A DNA stretch of 64,000 nt from Roseiarcus sp963806935 (GTDB taxonomy: Bacteria > Pseudomonadota > Alphaproteobacteria > Rhizobiales > Beijerinckiaceae), in NCBI GenBank assembly GCA_963806935.1, contig CAWEAT010000003.1:62001-126000 (forward strand), given 5' to 3'. The notes under the pieces are model-generated. The model did not search any database, had not been told where the DNA came from, and was given only the letters and a program-made list of their open reading frames with translations. The translations under genes were made by a program, and so were the position numbers. This document shows positions 8,666 to 18,647 of the stretch, piece after piece. Within the stretch, counting starts at the first letter, position 1; every line of letters starts with the position of its first letter.

Positions 8666-11140
8666 TCACTTGGCGTCAATGTCCGGGACTTCAGCAGCGG
8701 CGTTTCCGCCCACGAGGTGGATTTCAACCTCCTCGATCCTGCCGTTGTACTTGAACGGCATGCGATCCGCGTAGTCCTCGAGGATGGGCGTGCCGCGATC
8801 CTCGCCGACGTCCAGCGTTTCGTCGACCGAGTAGATGAAGGGCACCGTGTGGCTGATGGCCGTCTTGGCGACCTCGGCGCCATCCACTTTGAGCACGTAG
8901 GCGCCACCCTTGCCGAATTCGCCCTTCTTTCCGTCGTAGGCGAACTCGATGCTCACCACATGATCGCCGGGGGCCAGCTTGTCGGGGCCGCTGATGCGAA
9001 CGCCATCGTTGGGCTGCTGCGTATTCTTGTAGGCCCACACGGGTTTGCCATCCAGGACCAACAGACCCCAGCCGGCGAAACGCCCGCCTTGCGTGATGAT
9101 CACGCCCTCCGCGCCGTCTTGGGGCACGTTGATCTTCGCGGTGATGGCATAGGATGTGTTCTTCACCGTAGGCGCCGTCCCCTCGGGGATGCGAACCGTG
9201 CCCTGGCGATAGACGAAGTGTGTGCGCCCCCGGGTCAGGCTCGGCCTCTGGAAAACCGCCTGGACGGTCGCCAGCGGACTGAAGTTCAGCGGCAGGGCGT
9301 TGTTGCGGCCAGCTTCGGCCCACCAAAGCTCCTCCATCTGTTTGAGCTTCTCGGGCATGGCCTTCGCGAGATCGGCGCCCTGGGAGAAATCCTTGGTGAG
9401 GTCGTAAAGCTCCCAGTTGAAGCTCTCAGGCGTAATCCCTTTCGGCTCCGGCTCCCAGGCGAACACGAGCGGCGTGGTCGAGGCCATCCAGCCATTGTGA
9501 TAGATGCCGCGATTGCCGAACATTTCGAACAACTGGGTCGCTCGGCGCGTCGGCGCCTTGCCGTCGTCCCAGGTGTAGGCCATCGAAATTCCGTCGATCG
9601 GCAGCTGTTTTGCGCCGTTGATCATGTCCGGCGCCTGCACGCCGGCAGCCTCGAGAATCGTCGGCATGACGTCGGTCACATAATGAAACTGCTCGCGCAG
9701 GCCCCCGACGTCCTTGATGCGCTTGGGCCAGCTCATGACCATGCCATTGCGGGTGCCGCCGAAATGGCTCGCATAACGCTTGGTCCACTGAAACGGGGTA
9801 TCGAACGCCCACGACCACGGCACCGGCATATGGTTGTAGTGGAGCGGACCGCCGAGCTCGTCCTTGATCGAGTAAAGGTAGTCGAAACTCTCTTTCGCGC
9901 CATTGCCGATGACGCCAACTTCATTCGCGGTGCCTTGCAGCGTGCCTTCGGCGCTGCCGCCGTTGTCGCCTTCAATGAAGATGATGAGCGTGTTGTCGGC
10001 AAGACCCTCTTTCTTGACGGCTTCGATCACGCGGCCGATGTTGTGGTCGTCATAGGCGAGGAAGGCGGCGTAGATCTCCGCCATATGAGCGAAGAGCTCC
10101 TTCTGCCTCGCATCGAGCGAGTCCCAGGCGGGCATGTTGGCGGGACGCGGCGTCAAGATCGTGTCTTGCGGGATTACGCCGAGCTTCTTCTGGCGCGCGA
10201 ATGTTTCCTCGCGCAGCTTGTCCCAGCCCTGATCGAACTGTCCTTTGAACTTCGCGATCCACTCCTTCGGGACGTGGTGCGGAGCGTGGGTCGCGCCCGG
10301 GGCGTAGTAGGCAAAGAACGGCTTGTTCGGCGCGAGCGCACGCTGCTGCTGAATCCAGTGGATCGCCTGATCGGCGAGATCGGCGTCCAGATGATAGTTC
10401 GCTTTGGCCTCTCCGCTCAGCTTCTCCTTGGGTTCGATCGGAGTTGTGTTTTCGAACAGGGTCGGATCCCACTGGTTCACGTCGCCGCCGAGGAACCCGT
10501 AGAAATAGTCGAAGCCGAGTCCGGTCGGCCAGAGATCGAACGGTCCCGCGGCGCTGCTTTGCCAAGCCGGCACGTTATGGTTCTTGCCGAACCAGGCGGT
10601 GCTGTAACCGTTGCCGCGCAATATCTCGGCGACCGTGCCGGCGCTCTTCGGCATCAGAGAATCGTAGCCCGGGTAACCAAGGCTGCGCTCCATTATGATG
10701 CCGGTGTGCACCGTGTGCTGATCGCGCCCCGTGATGAGAGCGGCGCGGGTCGGCGAGCACAGGGCGGTCGTATTGAACTCGTTGTATCTGAGACCATTCG
10801 CGGCCAGCGCTGCAAAGGTCGGTGTTGGAACCGGCCCCCCGAATACGCTGGAAGCGCCAAAGCCGACGTCGTCGGTCAGGATGAGCAGCACATTGGGCGC
10901 CCCTTCAGGCGCCGAAATCGGCTGCGGAAAGTCCGGCTTGGAGTCCTCGGTCGTTCGCCCGATGACTCCTTTGAACTCCGGATCGGGGTAGGGCAGCACT
11001 GGGGCCTGCGGCGGAGCCGGGTTGACCGGGGGTTTCGCCGCCTGCGCCTGGGCGGAGGTCGCTTCGATCCCCAGCGACCCTCCGATACCGCTCGCGAGAG
11101 CGGCCTTGGCTGTCGAAAGAAACATTTGCCGGCGGTTCAT
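8666..11140 (-). CDS. Arylsulfatase, sulfatase family, exported by a Tat-like signal
   Basis: An 824-residue type I sulfatase that would hydrolyse sulfate esters outside the cytoplasm. It begins MNRRQMFLST, a twin-arginine pattern followed by an Ala-rich hydrophobic stretch to about residue 35. Metal ligands DD at 90-91 and the formylglycine motif C128-S-P-T-R132 are intact, so maturation by a formylglycine-generating or anaerobic enzyme is expected; none is in the window. The family core runs to about residue 580, with GDNGGSAEGTLQG and FHYVTDVMPTILEAAG. A C-terminal beta-rich domain (about 620-824) is typical of large bacterial arylsulfatases. It is divergent from a Crp/Fnr regulator across 398 bases, which suggests control by that protein. 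The natural substrate cannot be read from sequence. Confidence 0.95.
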   Translation of the reverse strand: MNRRQMFLSTAKAALASGIGGSLGIEATSAQAQAAKPPVNPAPPQAPVLPYPDPEFKGVIGRTTEDSKPDFPQPISAPEGAPNVLLILTDDVGFGASSVFGGPVPTPTFAALAANGLRYNEFNTTALCSPTRAALITGRDQHTVHTGIIMERSLGYPGYDSLMPKSAGTVAEILRGNGYSTAWFGKNHNVPAWQSSAAGPFDLWPTGLGFDYFYGFLGGDVNQWDPTLFENTTPIEPKEKLSGEAKANYHLDADLADQAIHWIQQQRALAPNKPFFAYYAPGATHAPHHVPKEWIAKFKGQFDQGWDKLREETFARQKKLGVIPQDTILTPRPANMPAWDSLDARQKELFAHMAEIYAAFLAYDDHNIGRVIEAVKKEGLADNTLIIFIEGDNGGSAEGTLQGTANEVGVIGNGAKESFDYLYSIKDELGGPLHYNHMPVPWSWAFDTPFQWTKRYASHFGGTRNGMVMSWPKRIKDVGGLREQFHYVTDVMPTILEAAGVQAPDMINGAKQLPIDGISMAYTWDDGKAPTRRATQLFEMFGNRGIYHNGWMASTTPLVFAWEPEPKGITPESFNWELYDLTKDFSQGADLAKAMPEKLKQMEELWWAEAGRNNALPLNFSPLATVQAVFQRPSLTRGRTHFVYRQGTVRIPEGTAPTVKNTSYAITAKINVPQDGAEGVIITQGGRFAGWGLLVLDGKPVWAYKNTQQPNDGVRISGPDKLAPGDHVVSIEFAYDGKKGEFGKGGAYVLKVDGAEVAKTAISHTVPFIYSVDETLDVGEDRGTPILEDYADRMPFKYNGRIEEVEIHLVGGNAAAEVPDIDAK

Positions 11141-11538
11141 GGCGTTTCCTCACTTCGGATGATTGAATTTGAGCGTCGGCGTTTAGGGACTGCCGCATTG
11201 CAGGCGCCCTGAGAATCCGCGGCCAAGCAGCCGGCGCGGTTCCGGAAAAGCAATCGCTGCTGCTGACTTTTTATTGGCTGACGGGAGTCATCTTCGACGG
11301 TTGCCGCTTCGGTTGCCTGTGAGTCATCTCGACGCTCCCCCCGCCTTGATCGAGCCGGCAATCTTTGCCGCTCTCATTCTGGACGTCACAAGAAGAGGCC
11401 GCCCCTAGCCCGAATTTCAAATCCGGATTGACCGTCGGCGGTCAATCGGCAAAGATTTCCTCGTTTTTGGGCCGGGTGCGACCTCGCGCCGCGCCCGCGA
11501 GCCGGCCTCGTACGCGCGGACGATCCATCGGAGGGGTC
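11141..11538. other. Divergent intergenic region between sulfatase and Crp/Fnr gene
   Basis: No gene is supported here; an open frame on the + strand runs back to 11365 but only its part from 11539 looks like protein. The region holds three inverted-repeat signals. One is a short palindrome CGGCAA-tct-TTGCCG at 11356-11370. The second is the perfect 8-base-arm palindrome at 11427-11446. The third is a spaced pair in which ATCTTTGCCG at 11361-11370 recurs inverted at 11447-11456. These flank where both promoters should lie and are candidate operators. Confidence 0.6.
11427..11446. promoter_or_regulatory. Perfect palindrome, candidate operator for the Crp/Fnr regulator
   Basis: The sequence ATTGACCG-tcgg-CGGTCAAT is a perfect 20-base inverted repeat about 90 bases before the Crp/Fnr start and about 290 before the sulfatase start. 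The TTGAC half-sites resemble the TTGA core of Fnr-type sites, but the spacing between the two TTGAC blocks is 8 rather than the 4 of a classical Fnr box. Assignment to the neighbouring regulator is inference from position. Confidence 0.4.
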
Positions 11539-12234
11539 ATGCCCACGCTTCCCCAAGCGCATGCGATCGTCTCGCGCGAGGGCTGGTTGAGCTTCACGCC
11601 GCCGCCGTTTCGGCAGACCGTGCTCGACTATTGCAAGCTGGAAGCGTTTAAGGCGGGGGCGACGATCTATTCGGTCGGCGATCCGCCTGGCGGCATCTAT
11701 GGCTTGGTCCGCGGCAGTTTCGCTCTATCGATCGCGCCGGGCGAGCGCGGCCCTTACGTGGCCCACTTCGCAAGGCCCGGCACGTGGTTTGGCGAAGCTG
11801 CGGCGTTCACCGAGCAGCCGCGCCGAATTGGACTCGCGGTCACACGGGATTCAAAGCTGCTGCACTTGCCGCTGCCTGCCGTACGGGAAATCGTGACCGC
11901 CGATCCGGGCGCCTGGCGATTCTTCGGCCTCGCGGCAATCGCTCACATCGACGTCGCGATTGGGGCCGCTGACGATCTTCTGATACGCGATCACGTCAAG
12001 CGCAGCGTCGCGGTGTTGCTGCGCCTCGCAGGCTGCCGATACCGTACGCCGGACGGCGCAACCGCGACCGAAGTCGACGTGAGCCAGGAAGACTTTGCCG
12101 CGATGACCAACCTCGCGCGTACGACCGCAGGCGCGGTCCTGAGGAAGTTCGAAGCCTCCGGCTACCTCCGCGTGTCCTACCGTCGCGTTCGGATTCTAGC
12201 CCCGGACGCGCTAAGGGCCATGCTGGAGGGTTGA
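11539..12234 (+). CDS. Crp/Fnr family transcriptional regulator
   Basis: A 231-residue regulator with an N-terminal cyclic-nucleotide-binding-like beta-barrel (GATIYSVGDPPGGIYGLVRG to TWFGEAAAFTEQPRR). A helical linker and a C-terminal winged helix-turn-helix (VSQEDFAAMTNLARTTAGAV) follow, with the recognition helix near residues 195-215. There is no Fnr-type N-terminal Cys cluster, so it is not an oxygen-sensing FeS Fnr; the effector is unknown. The ATG at 11539 has a strong ribosome site (cggaggggtc) and replaces a longer open frame upstream. The divergent arylsulfatase is the obvious candidate target. Confidence 0.9.
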   Translation: MPTLPQAHAIVSREGWLSFTPPPFRQTVLDYCKLEAFKAGATIYSVGDPPGGIYGLVRGSFALSIAPGERGPYVAHFARPGTWFGEAAAFTEQPRRIGLAVTRDSKLLHLPLPAVREIVTADPGAWRFFGLAAIAHIDVAIGAADDLLIRDHVKRSVAVLLRLAGCRYRTPDGATATEVDVSQEDFAAMTNLARTTAGAVLRKFEASGYLRVSYRRVRILAPDALRAMLEG

Positions 12235-12269
12235 CCGGAAGCCCGCCGGAACGCGGCATCCGCCCAAAC

Positions 12270-13682
12270 TCATCTTGCGCTACTCTTTCTGAACCACACG
12301 CCCGACCAGATCGCGATCCCGACGATCGCGCCATAGATCGCGAGCGCCGCGCCCAGCATGACGAAGACCAGGGTCAATGATCCGGTTGCTTTCAGCGCGA
12401 GCCAGCCGCCGCCGACCGCAACCACCAGCCGCACGAAGCCGGCAAAGAGCGGCCACATGAGCTTGCCCGCGCCCTGCGAGGCGAAATAGAGCGCGAGCCC
12501 CAGGCCGAAGAACCCATACATCGGGCCGACGAAGCGGAGATAGGTTGTCCCCGTCGCCACCATCGTCGGATCGTCGCCGAAGAGACTGAGCCACGCCGAC
12601 GGCCAGATCGCGGCGCCGAGGCCGATCGCCTCGGTCGCGGCGAAGGCGAGCGCCCCGCCTACCATGGCGATTCGCAGCGCGCGCCGGCTCTGCCCGGCGC
12701 CGATATTGGCGCCGACCATCGCGACCAGGGGCGCGCCGATTCCGAACACCAACGGGATGAGCAGATATTCGAGTTGCGATCCGGTGCCATAGCCGGCGAC
12801 CGCCTGTGGGCCTGCCGCGGCGCCGACGAGGCCAGTGGTGAGCGCCACGGTCAGGGTCGTCTGCAGGGTGCTGAGCGAGCCGACGGCGCCGATGCGAAGG
12901 ATGTCGGCGAAGAAAGCCCACCTGAGACGTGCGACCCGAAAACGGACGATCGAATTGCCGCTCAGGATGTACCAGGCGAGGATCGCCGCCATCAGCGCCG
13001 TCGTCGCCACGACCGCGACGCCGCCTCCGGCAATGCCTAAGGCAGGCATGGGGCCGAGGCCGAAAATGAACAATGGCGACAGCGGGATCAGGAGCGTCAC
13101 GCCTACGCAGATCACCATTGAGGGGAACAGCATGTTGCCGGTCCCGCGGACGACGCTCGCGAGCCCGTTCATCAGCCACACCAGAATGTTGCCGGCGAAC
13201 ACGACGTTCGAATATCGCATCGCCGCCTCGAGCGAGCCGCCGCGCCCGCCCATCGCCGCATAAAGCTGCCTTCCAAACGCGAGGAAAAGCGCCGAGGTCA
13301 GGAGCCCGAGCGCGAGGTTGATGATGAGCGCATGGGCGACGAGCGCGTCGGCGTCCGCCCGCCGTCCGGCCCCGAGCGCGCGCGCGACCGCCGACGAAAT
13401 GCCGCCGCCGACCGCGCCCGCCGACAGCATGGCCATCATCATGAAGCCGGGAAAGACGAGCGCCATTCCGGTCAGCGCGTCGGTTCCGAGATGCGACACC
13501 CACCAGGTCTCGATCAGGCCGGTCGACGCTTGCGCCAGCATCACGAGGACGTTCGGCCACGCGAGCATGAGCAGGGTCGGCGCGATCGGGCCGGTCAGCA
13601 GCATGAGCGTGCGCGCGTTCATCGGCGCGGGCGCGGGAGTCTCGGCCTTTAGGCGGGCGACATTCATCACCGACGCGTTCAT
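12270..13682 (-). CDS. MATE family efflux transporter
   Basis: A 470-residue multidrug and toxic-compound extrusion transporter of the inner membrane, with about twelve hydrophobic segments arranged as two MatE halves. The first half starts at LMLLTGPIAPTLLMLAWPN and the second around LRIGAVGSLSTLQTTLTVAL. It would export an organic compound in exchange for Na+ or H+. The ATG at 13682 (MNASVMNVARLK) lies 22 bases after the HxlR gene, so the two form one transcript. The operon and the divergent glutathionyl-hydroquinone reductase suggest a role in quinone or phenol efflux, which is inference. Confidence 0.94.
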   Translation of the reverse strand: MNASVMNVARLKAETPAPAPMNARTLMLLTGPIAPTLLMLAWPNVLVMLAQASTGLIETWWVSHLGTDALTGMALVFPGFMMMAMLSAGAVGGGISSAVARALGAGRRADADALVAHALIINLALGLLTSALFLAFGRQLYAAMGGRGGSLEAAMRYSNVVFAGNILVWLMNGLASVVRGTGNMLFPSMVICVGVTLLIPLSPLFIFGLGPMPALGIAGGGVAVVATTALMAAILAWYILSGNSIVRFRVARLRWAFFADILRIGAVGSLSTLQTTLTVALTTGLVGAAAGPQAVAGYGTGSQLEYLLIPLVFGIGAPLVAMVGANIGAGQSRRALRIAMVGGALAFAATEAIGLGAAIWPSAWLSLFGDDPTMVATGTTYLRFVGPMYGFFGLGLALYFASQGAGKLMWPLFAGFVRLVVAVGGGWLALKATGSLTLVFVMLGAALAIYGAIVGIAIWSGVWFRKSSAR

Positions 13683-13704
13683 ATGGCTGCCTTTCTGCCG
13701 AAGA

Positions 13705-14226
13705 TCAGTTGAGACCGCGCCCCTGGGCGAGCCTGGCGGCGCGGGCCGCCATTCGCGCTTTGGTGGCGTCGTTCGCCGCCGGACCAGCGACGAGATCGAA
13801 CTCGGGAGAGACGAGCGGCCGGCCGGTGAGGCGATCGACAAGGACAGGGTCGGCCGGCGCGCCGGAGCCGGAGTTGACGATCGTCACGCTTGCCCCTTCC
13901 GGGGCGAAGTGGCGATTGCCGAAGGCAAGAAGGGCGATGAGAACCGGGCGGAAATCACGTCCGCGCTCGGTGAGGACGTATTCGTGCCGGGGCGGGTGCT
14001 CGCTATAGCGCCGCCGGCTCAAAAATCCCGCGTCGACGAGCGCGTTCAGCCGCCGGGTCAGCATGTTGGGCGCGATCGCCAGGCTCCGCTGAAATTCCTC
14101 GAACCGGGTCATGCCCCCAAGCGCGTCACGCAGAATGAGGATGCTCCACCACTCCCCAACCCGGTCGAGGCTGCGGGCGATCGGGCAATCCATGGCGTCG
14201 AAGCGGGTTCGTTGCATGACGCCCAT
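13705..14226 (-). CDS. HxlR family transcriptional regulator
   Basis: A 173-residue winged-helix regulator. The HxlR domain spans about residues 10-105: CPIARSLDRVGEWWSILILRDALGG, then RFEEFQRSLAIAPNMLTRRLNALVDAGFL and the wing YSEHPPRHEYVLTERG. Cys14 occupies the N-terminal position that senses quinones or electrophiles in relatives such as YodB and QorR. It is the first gene of an operon with the MATE exporter and is divergent from a glutathionyl-hydroquinone reductase. An imperfect inverted repeat just before its start is a likely autoregulatory operator. A thiol-based quinone or aldehyde sensor is the best guess, not shown by the sequence alone. Confidence 0.94.
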   Translation of the reverse strand: MGVMQRTRFDAMDCPIARSLDRVGEWWSILILRDALGGMTRFEEFQRSLAIAPNMLTRRLNALVDAGFLSRRRYSEHPPRHEYVLTERGRDFRPVLIALLAFGNRHFAPEGASVTIVNSGSGAPADPVLVDRLTGRPLVSPEFDLVAGPAANDATKARMAARAARLAQGRGLN

Positions 14227-14233
14227 ATAAACG

Positions 14234-14258
14234 AGTAACTTTCATTATGCAAGTGACT
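14234..14258. promoter_or_regulatory. Inverted repeat, candidate HxlR operator
   Basis: AGTAACTT and AAGTGACT are separated by 9 bases and pair at 7 of 8 positions. The repeat lies 8 bases upstream of the HxlR ATG in an AT-rich patch, in the shared region with the divergent reductase gene. HxlR proteins bind such dyads near their own promoters. The match to this protein is by position only. Confidence 0.45.
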
Positions 14259-14446
14259 TGGCCGCGCTAAAGGCGCCCCGCTGTCCTGCGCAAGCGCTTG
14301 GGCCCTCGATTCCGAGGGAAAGCGGGAACGATAGGGCGCCTTCTGGGAAGGCCAGAGAACGAAGCAGCTGACTGGTTCGCTGACCGCATATCGATATATC
14401 CTGGAACCCGGTCGCGGACGCGCTGCCCGCCAGACGAGGACGAGAC

Positions 14447-15397
14447 ATGGGCGAATTCCTGAAGGGGACATGGCGCGCGGAGAGCGACTTTCCGCACGAC
14501 ACGACGGGCCACTTCATCCGGCCCGACGCGCCGTTCCGCAACTGGGTGACGGCGAGCGGCGAAGCGGGGCCGAGCGGCTCAGGCGGCTTCAAGGCGGAGC
14601 CGGGCCGCTATCACCTCATCGTCTCGCTCGCCTGCCCTTGGGCACACCGAACCCTGATCTTCCGCAGGCTCAAAGGGCTCGAAGGCATGGTCTCGCTTTC
14701 GATCGTCCATTGGCTGCTCGGCGACCGCGGCTGGACCTTCGACGCAGGCCGGGGCGTCATTCCCGATCCGCTCTTCGGCGCAAGCGAATTGCGCGAGTTC
14801 TACGTCAAGGCGCGCGCCGACTACAGCGGCCGCGTCACGGTGCCGGTGCTGTGGGACAAAAAGACGGGCACGATCGTCAACAACGAATTGTCCGAGATCA
14901 TCCGGATGTTCAATCATGCCTTCGACGCGGTCGGCGCGGCGGAGGGCGACTATTACCCGAGCGAGCTCCGGCAGGAGATCGACGCGCTCAACGCCCGCAT
15001 CTATGCGACCGTCAACAACGGCGTCTATCGCGCCGGCTTCGCGACCACGCAGGGGGCTTACGAAGAGGCGTTCCGGGCGCTGTTCGAGACGCTCGACATG
15101 CTCGAGGCGCGGCTTGCGGGCCAGCGGTTTCTGTGCGGGGAAAGGCTGACGGAAGCGGACTGGCGGCTGTTCACCACCTTGATCCGCTTCGATCCCGTCT
15201 ATTTCGGCCACTTCAAATGCAACTTGAGGGAGATCAGGGACTATCCGGCGCTGAGCCGCTACCTGAGCGAGCTCTATCATTGGCCGGGCGTCGCCGAGAC
15301 GACCGACTTCTTCCACATCAAGCATCACTATTACGCGAGCCATCGGCGCATCAATCCGACCGGGATCGTGCCGCTCGGGCCGGAGATGAAGCTGTAG
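14447..15397 (+). CDS. Glutathionyl-hydroquinone reductase (GST superfamily, Xi class)
   Basis: Reduces glutathionyl-hydroquinones back to hydroquinones with glutathione, recycling quinones that have been trapped by GSH. The 316-residue length fits the ECM4/YqjG/PcpF class. The N-terminal thioredoxin fold has the redox Cys in SLACPWAHR (Cys63), and the insert RVTVPVLWDKKTGTIVNNESS-type GSH-binding loop reads GTIVNNELSEIIRMF. The helical C-domain includes GQRFLCGERLTEADWRLFTTLIRFD. It is transcribed away from the HxlR/MATE operon, an arrangement that makes chemical sense for quinone stress. The ATG at 14447 follows gaggacgagac. Confidence 0.93.
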   Translation: MGEFLKGTWRAESDFPHDTTGHFIRPDAPFRNWVTASGEAGPSGSGGFKAEPGRYHLIVSLACPWAHRTLIFRRLKGLEGMVSLSIVHWLLGDRGWTFDAGRGVIPDPLFGASELREFYVKARADYSGRVTVPVLWDKKTGTIVNNELSEIIRMFNHAFDAVGAAEGDYYPSELRQEIDALNARIYATVNNGVYRAGFATTQGAYEEAFRALFETLDMLEARLAGQRFLCGERLTEADWRLFTTLIRFDPVYFGHFKCNLREIRDYPALSRYLSELYHWPGVAETTDFFHIKHHYYASHRRINPTGIVPLGPEMKL

Positions 15398-15402
15398 GCG
15401 GA

Positions 15403-15474
15403 TCATTCCCGGCAGCCGCGAAGCCGGCGCCCACGACTGGATTTCCGGTGAGACCTACGGTCTGCCGGGAATGA
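15403..15474. repeat. Palindromic intergenic element with 13-base terminal arms
   Basis: A 72-base unit begins TCATTCCCGGCAG and ends with its exact reverse complement CTGCCGGGAATGA. Between the arms the sequence has its own partial symmetry. It fills the gap between the reductase gene and rimO and resembles the dispersed palindromic elements of Rhizobiales. As RNA it would fold into a long hairpin and might end transcription of the reductase gene, though no T-tract follows. Confidence 0.75.
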
Positions 15475-15519
15475 CAAGTTAGCCTTGCCCTCGCTGCGCC
15501 GCCGTGGCAATCGACGCCG

Positions 15520-16860
<1,341 letters not shown>

Positions 16861-16915
16861 TGGCGGCGAACAGCAGGCGCGTAGGGGCCCCTCCGCTTTG
16901 AACCGCCCAGAACCG

Positions 16916-18280
16916 ATGTCCGCTTCTCACGCCGCCGAAGTCCACGACGGCCTTGCCAATCCGCAGCGACTGATGGCGTTCTCGACGCTCGCCATGGCGA
17001 TCACAATGGCGGTGCTCGACGGCAACATCGTCACGGTGGCGCTCCCGACGATGGCGCGCCAGTTCGCCGTCGCGCCGGAGAGCGCGACCTGGATCGTCAA
17101 CGCCTTCCAGCTCGCGGTCACCGTCTCGCTGCTGCCGCTGGCCGCGCTCGGCGACATGTTCGGCTACCGGCGTGTCTATTGGTGGGGGCTCGCGGTTTTC
17201 ACCGTAGCCTCGTTCGCCTGCGCGCTCGCGCCGACCTTCGCCGTGCTGACGTTCGCGCGCCTTGTCCAGGGTCTGGGCGCGGCTGGCATCATGAGCGTCA
17301 ACATCGCCCTCATCCGGTTCATCTATCCACACTCCCGGCTCGGCCAGGGGGTCGGCAACATGGCGGTCGTGGTCGCCGTGGCGAGCGCCGCAAGCCCGAG
17401 CGTCGCGGCGGCGATCCTTTCGGTCGCCTCCTGGCATTGGCTGTTTCTGGTCAATGTCCCGATCGGCGCGCTGGCGCTGGCGATGGCGGCGCGGACGCTC
17501 CCCGCCACGCCGCGCGCCGCCGGGCGTCTCGATCTGATCAGCGTCGCTCTCAATGCGCTCGCCTTCGGGCTCTTCATCGCCGGCGTCAATCGCGTCGGCC
17601 AGGGCGGAGCGCAAACGCTGGCGCTGATCGAGATCGGGTTGGGCTTAGCGATCGGTGTGATCCTCGTCCGGCGGCAGCTCAAGCTGCCAGCGCCGCTCTT
17701 GCCGGTGGATCTCCTGCGCCGGCCGGTATTCGCCCTGTCGCTGGCGACGTCGATCACCTCGTTCGGGGCGCAGAGCCTGGCCATGGTGGCGCTGCCGTTC
17801 TACTTCGAAGACACTCTGGGCCGCTCCGCCGCCGCGACCGGCCTTCTGCTCACGCCCTGGCCGGTCGGAACCGCGCTGATCGCGCCGATCGCAGGGCGCC
17901 TGGCCGATCGCTTCATCCCCGGCATCCTTAGCAGCATCGGGCTTTTGGTGATGGGAGCGGGCCTTGCCCTCACCGCGCTTGATGTCGGCAATCCGGACCC
18001 CGCCTCGCTCGTCTGGCGGCTCGCGATCTGCGGCCTCGGCTTCGGCTTCTTCCAGTCGCCCAACAATCGGCTCATCATCGGCAGCGCGCCGCGCGAGCGC
18101 AGCGGCGGCGCGGCCGGCCTGCAGTCGACCGGACGGCTGATCGGCCAGTCGTTGGGAACGGCGCTGATGGCGGTCGCGTTCGGACGCGCGCCCCAGCACG
18201 CGACGTTGATCGCGCTCTGGGGCGCGGCCGGTCTCACGCTGGTCGGGGCGTGCGCGAGCGGCCTCAGGCGGGCGGACTGA
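16916..18280 (+). CDS. MFS transporter, DHA2 (drug:H+ antiporter) type
   Basis: A 454-residue inner-membrane transporter with about 13-14 hydrophobic segments, as in the DHA2 family. Segment 1 carries the family motif LDGNIVTVALPTMARQF. The loop-2/3 region reads ALGDMFGYRRVYWWG, the MFS motif A (GDxxGRRR type). A glycine-rich motif C-like run (VVAVASAASPSVAAAIL) lies in the fifth segment. It probably exports a hydrophobic compound using proton influx; the substrate is unknown. The ATG at 16916 gives a cytoplasmic N-terminus, while the frame remains open upstream into the end of rimO. It converges on an ArsR regulator. Confidence 0.93.
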   Translation: MSASHAAEVHDGLANPQRLMAFSTLAMAITMAVLDGNIVTVALPTMARQFAVAPESATWIVNAFQLAVTVSLLPLAALGDMFGYRRVYWWGLAVFTVASFACALAPTFAVLTFARLVQGLGAAGIMSVNIALIRFIYPHSRLGQGVGNMAVVVAVASAASPSVAAAILSVASWHWLFLVNVPIGALALAMAARTLPATPRAAGRLDLISVALNALAFGLFIAGVNRVGQGGAQTLALIEIGLGLAIGVILVRRQLKLPAPLLPVDLLRRPVFALSLATSITSFGAQSLAMVALPFYFEDTLGRSAAATGLLLTPWPVGTALIAPIAGRLADRFIPGILSSIGLLVMGAGLALTALDVGNPDPASLVWRLAICGLGFGFFQSPNNRLIIGSAPRERSGGAAGLQSTGRLIGQSLGTALMAVAFGRAPQHATLIALWGAAGLTLVGACASGLRRAD

Positions 18281-18290
18281 GAACGAACGC

Positions 18291-18638
18291 CTATGAGCCG
18301 CTGCTCGGCGGCTTGCAGAACGATTCGTAGAGCGCGCCGATGATCGACCGCGCCTTGTCGCTGGCGAGGCTGTAATAGATCGCCTTTCCATCCCGCCGCG
18401 CCGACACCAGACCCTCGAGCCTCAGCCTCGCCAACTGCTGCGACACCGTCGATTGACGCTTCGCGAGCAGCGCTTCGAGTTCGCCGACCGATTTTTCGCC
18501 ATGCAGGAGGTCGCAGAGGATCATCAGCCGGGACTCGTGCGCGAGCGCCTTGAGAAATTCGCTCGCCTCTCTCGCGCGCGGCGCCATGCGGCCGACGTCC
18601 ATGCTGGGCTGCGGCTCAGACGCGTCGAGGACCGGCAT
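18291..18638 (-). CDS. ArsR/SmtB family transcriptional regulator
   Basis: A 115-residue winged-helix repressor. Its core, SEFLKALAHESRLMILCDLLHGEKSVGELE with QSTVSQQLARLRLEGLVSARRDGK, is the standard ArsR fold with recognition helix near residues 62-78. The ELCVC metal motif of ArsR is absent. The single Cys42 (LCDLL) and Cys109 near the C-terminus resemble redox- or sulfide-sensing members such as BigR/SqrR more than metal sensors, but this is tentative. It converges on the MFS gene and lies 9 bases upstream of the M19 dipeptidase stop-side neighbour on the same strand, so it is downstream in that transcript. Confidence 0.9.
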   Translation of the reverse strand: MPVLDASEPQPSMDVGRMAPRAREASEFLKALAHESRLMILCDLLHGEKSVGELEALLAKRQSTVSQQLARLRLEGLVSARRDGKAIYYSLASDKARSIIGALYESFCKPPSSGS

Positions 18639-18647
18639 TGGGGGGCC

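Noticed and set aside
8717..11212. 831-residue open frame antisense to the sulfatase
   Set aside because: The reverse strand carries a complete sulfatase with all motifs; the opposite frame has no recognisable domain and is a high-GC shadow.
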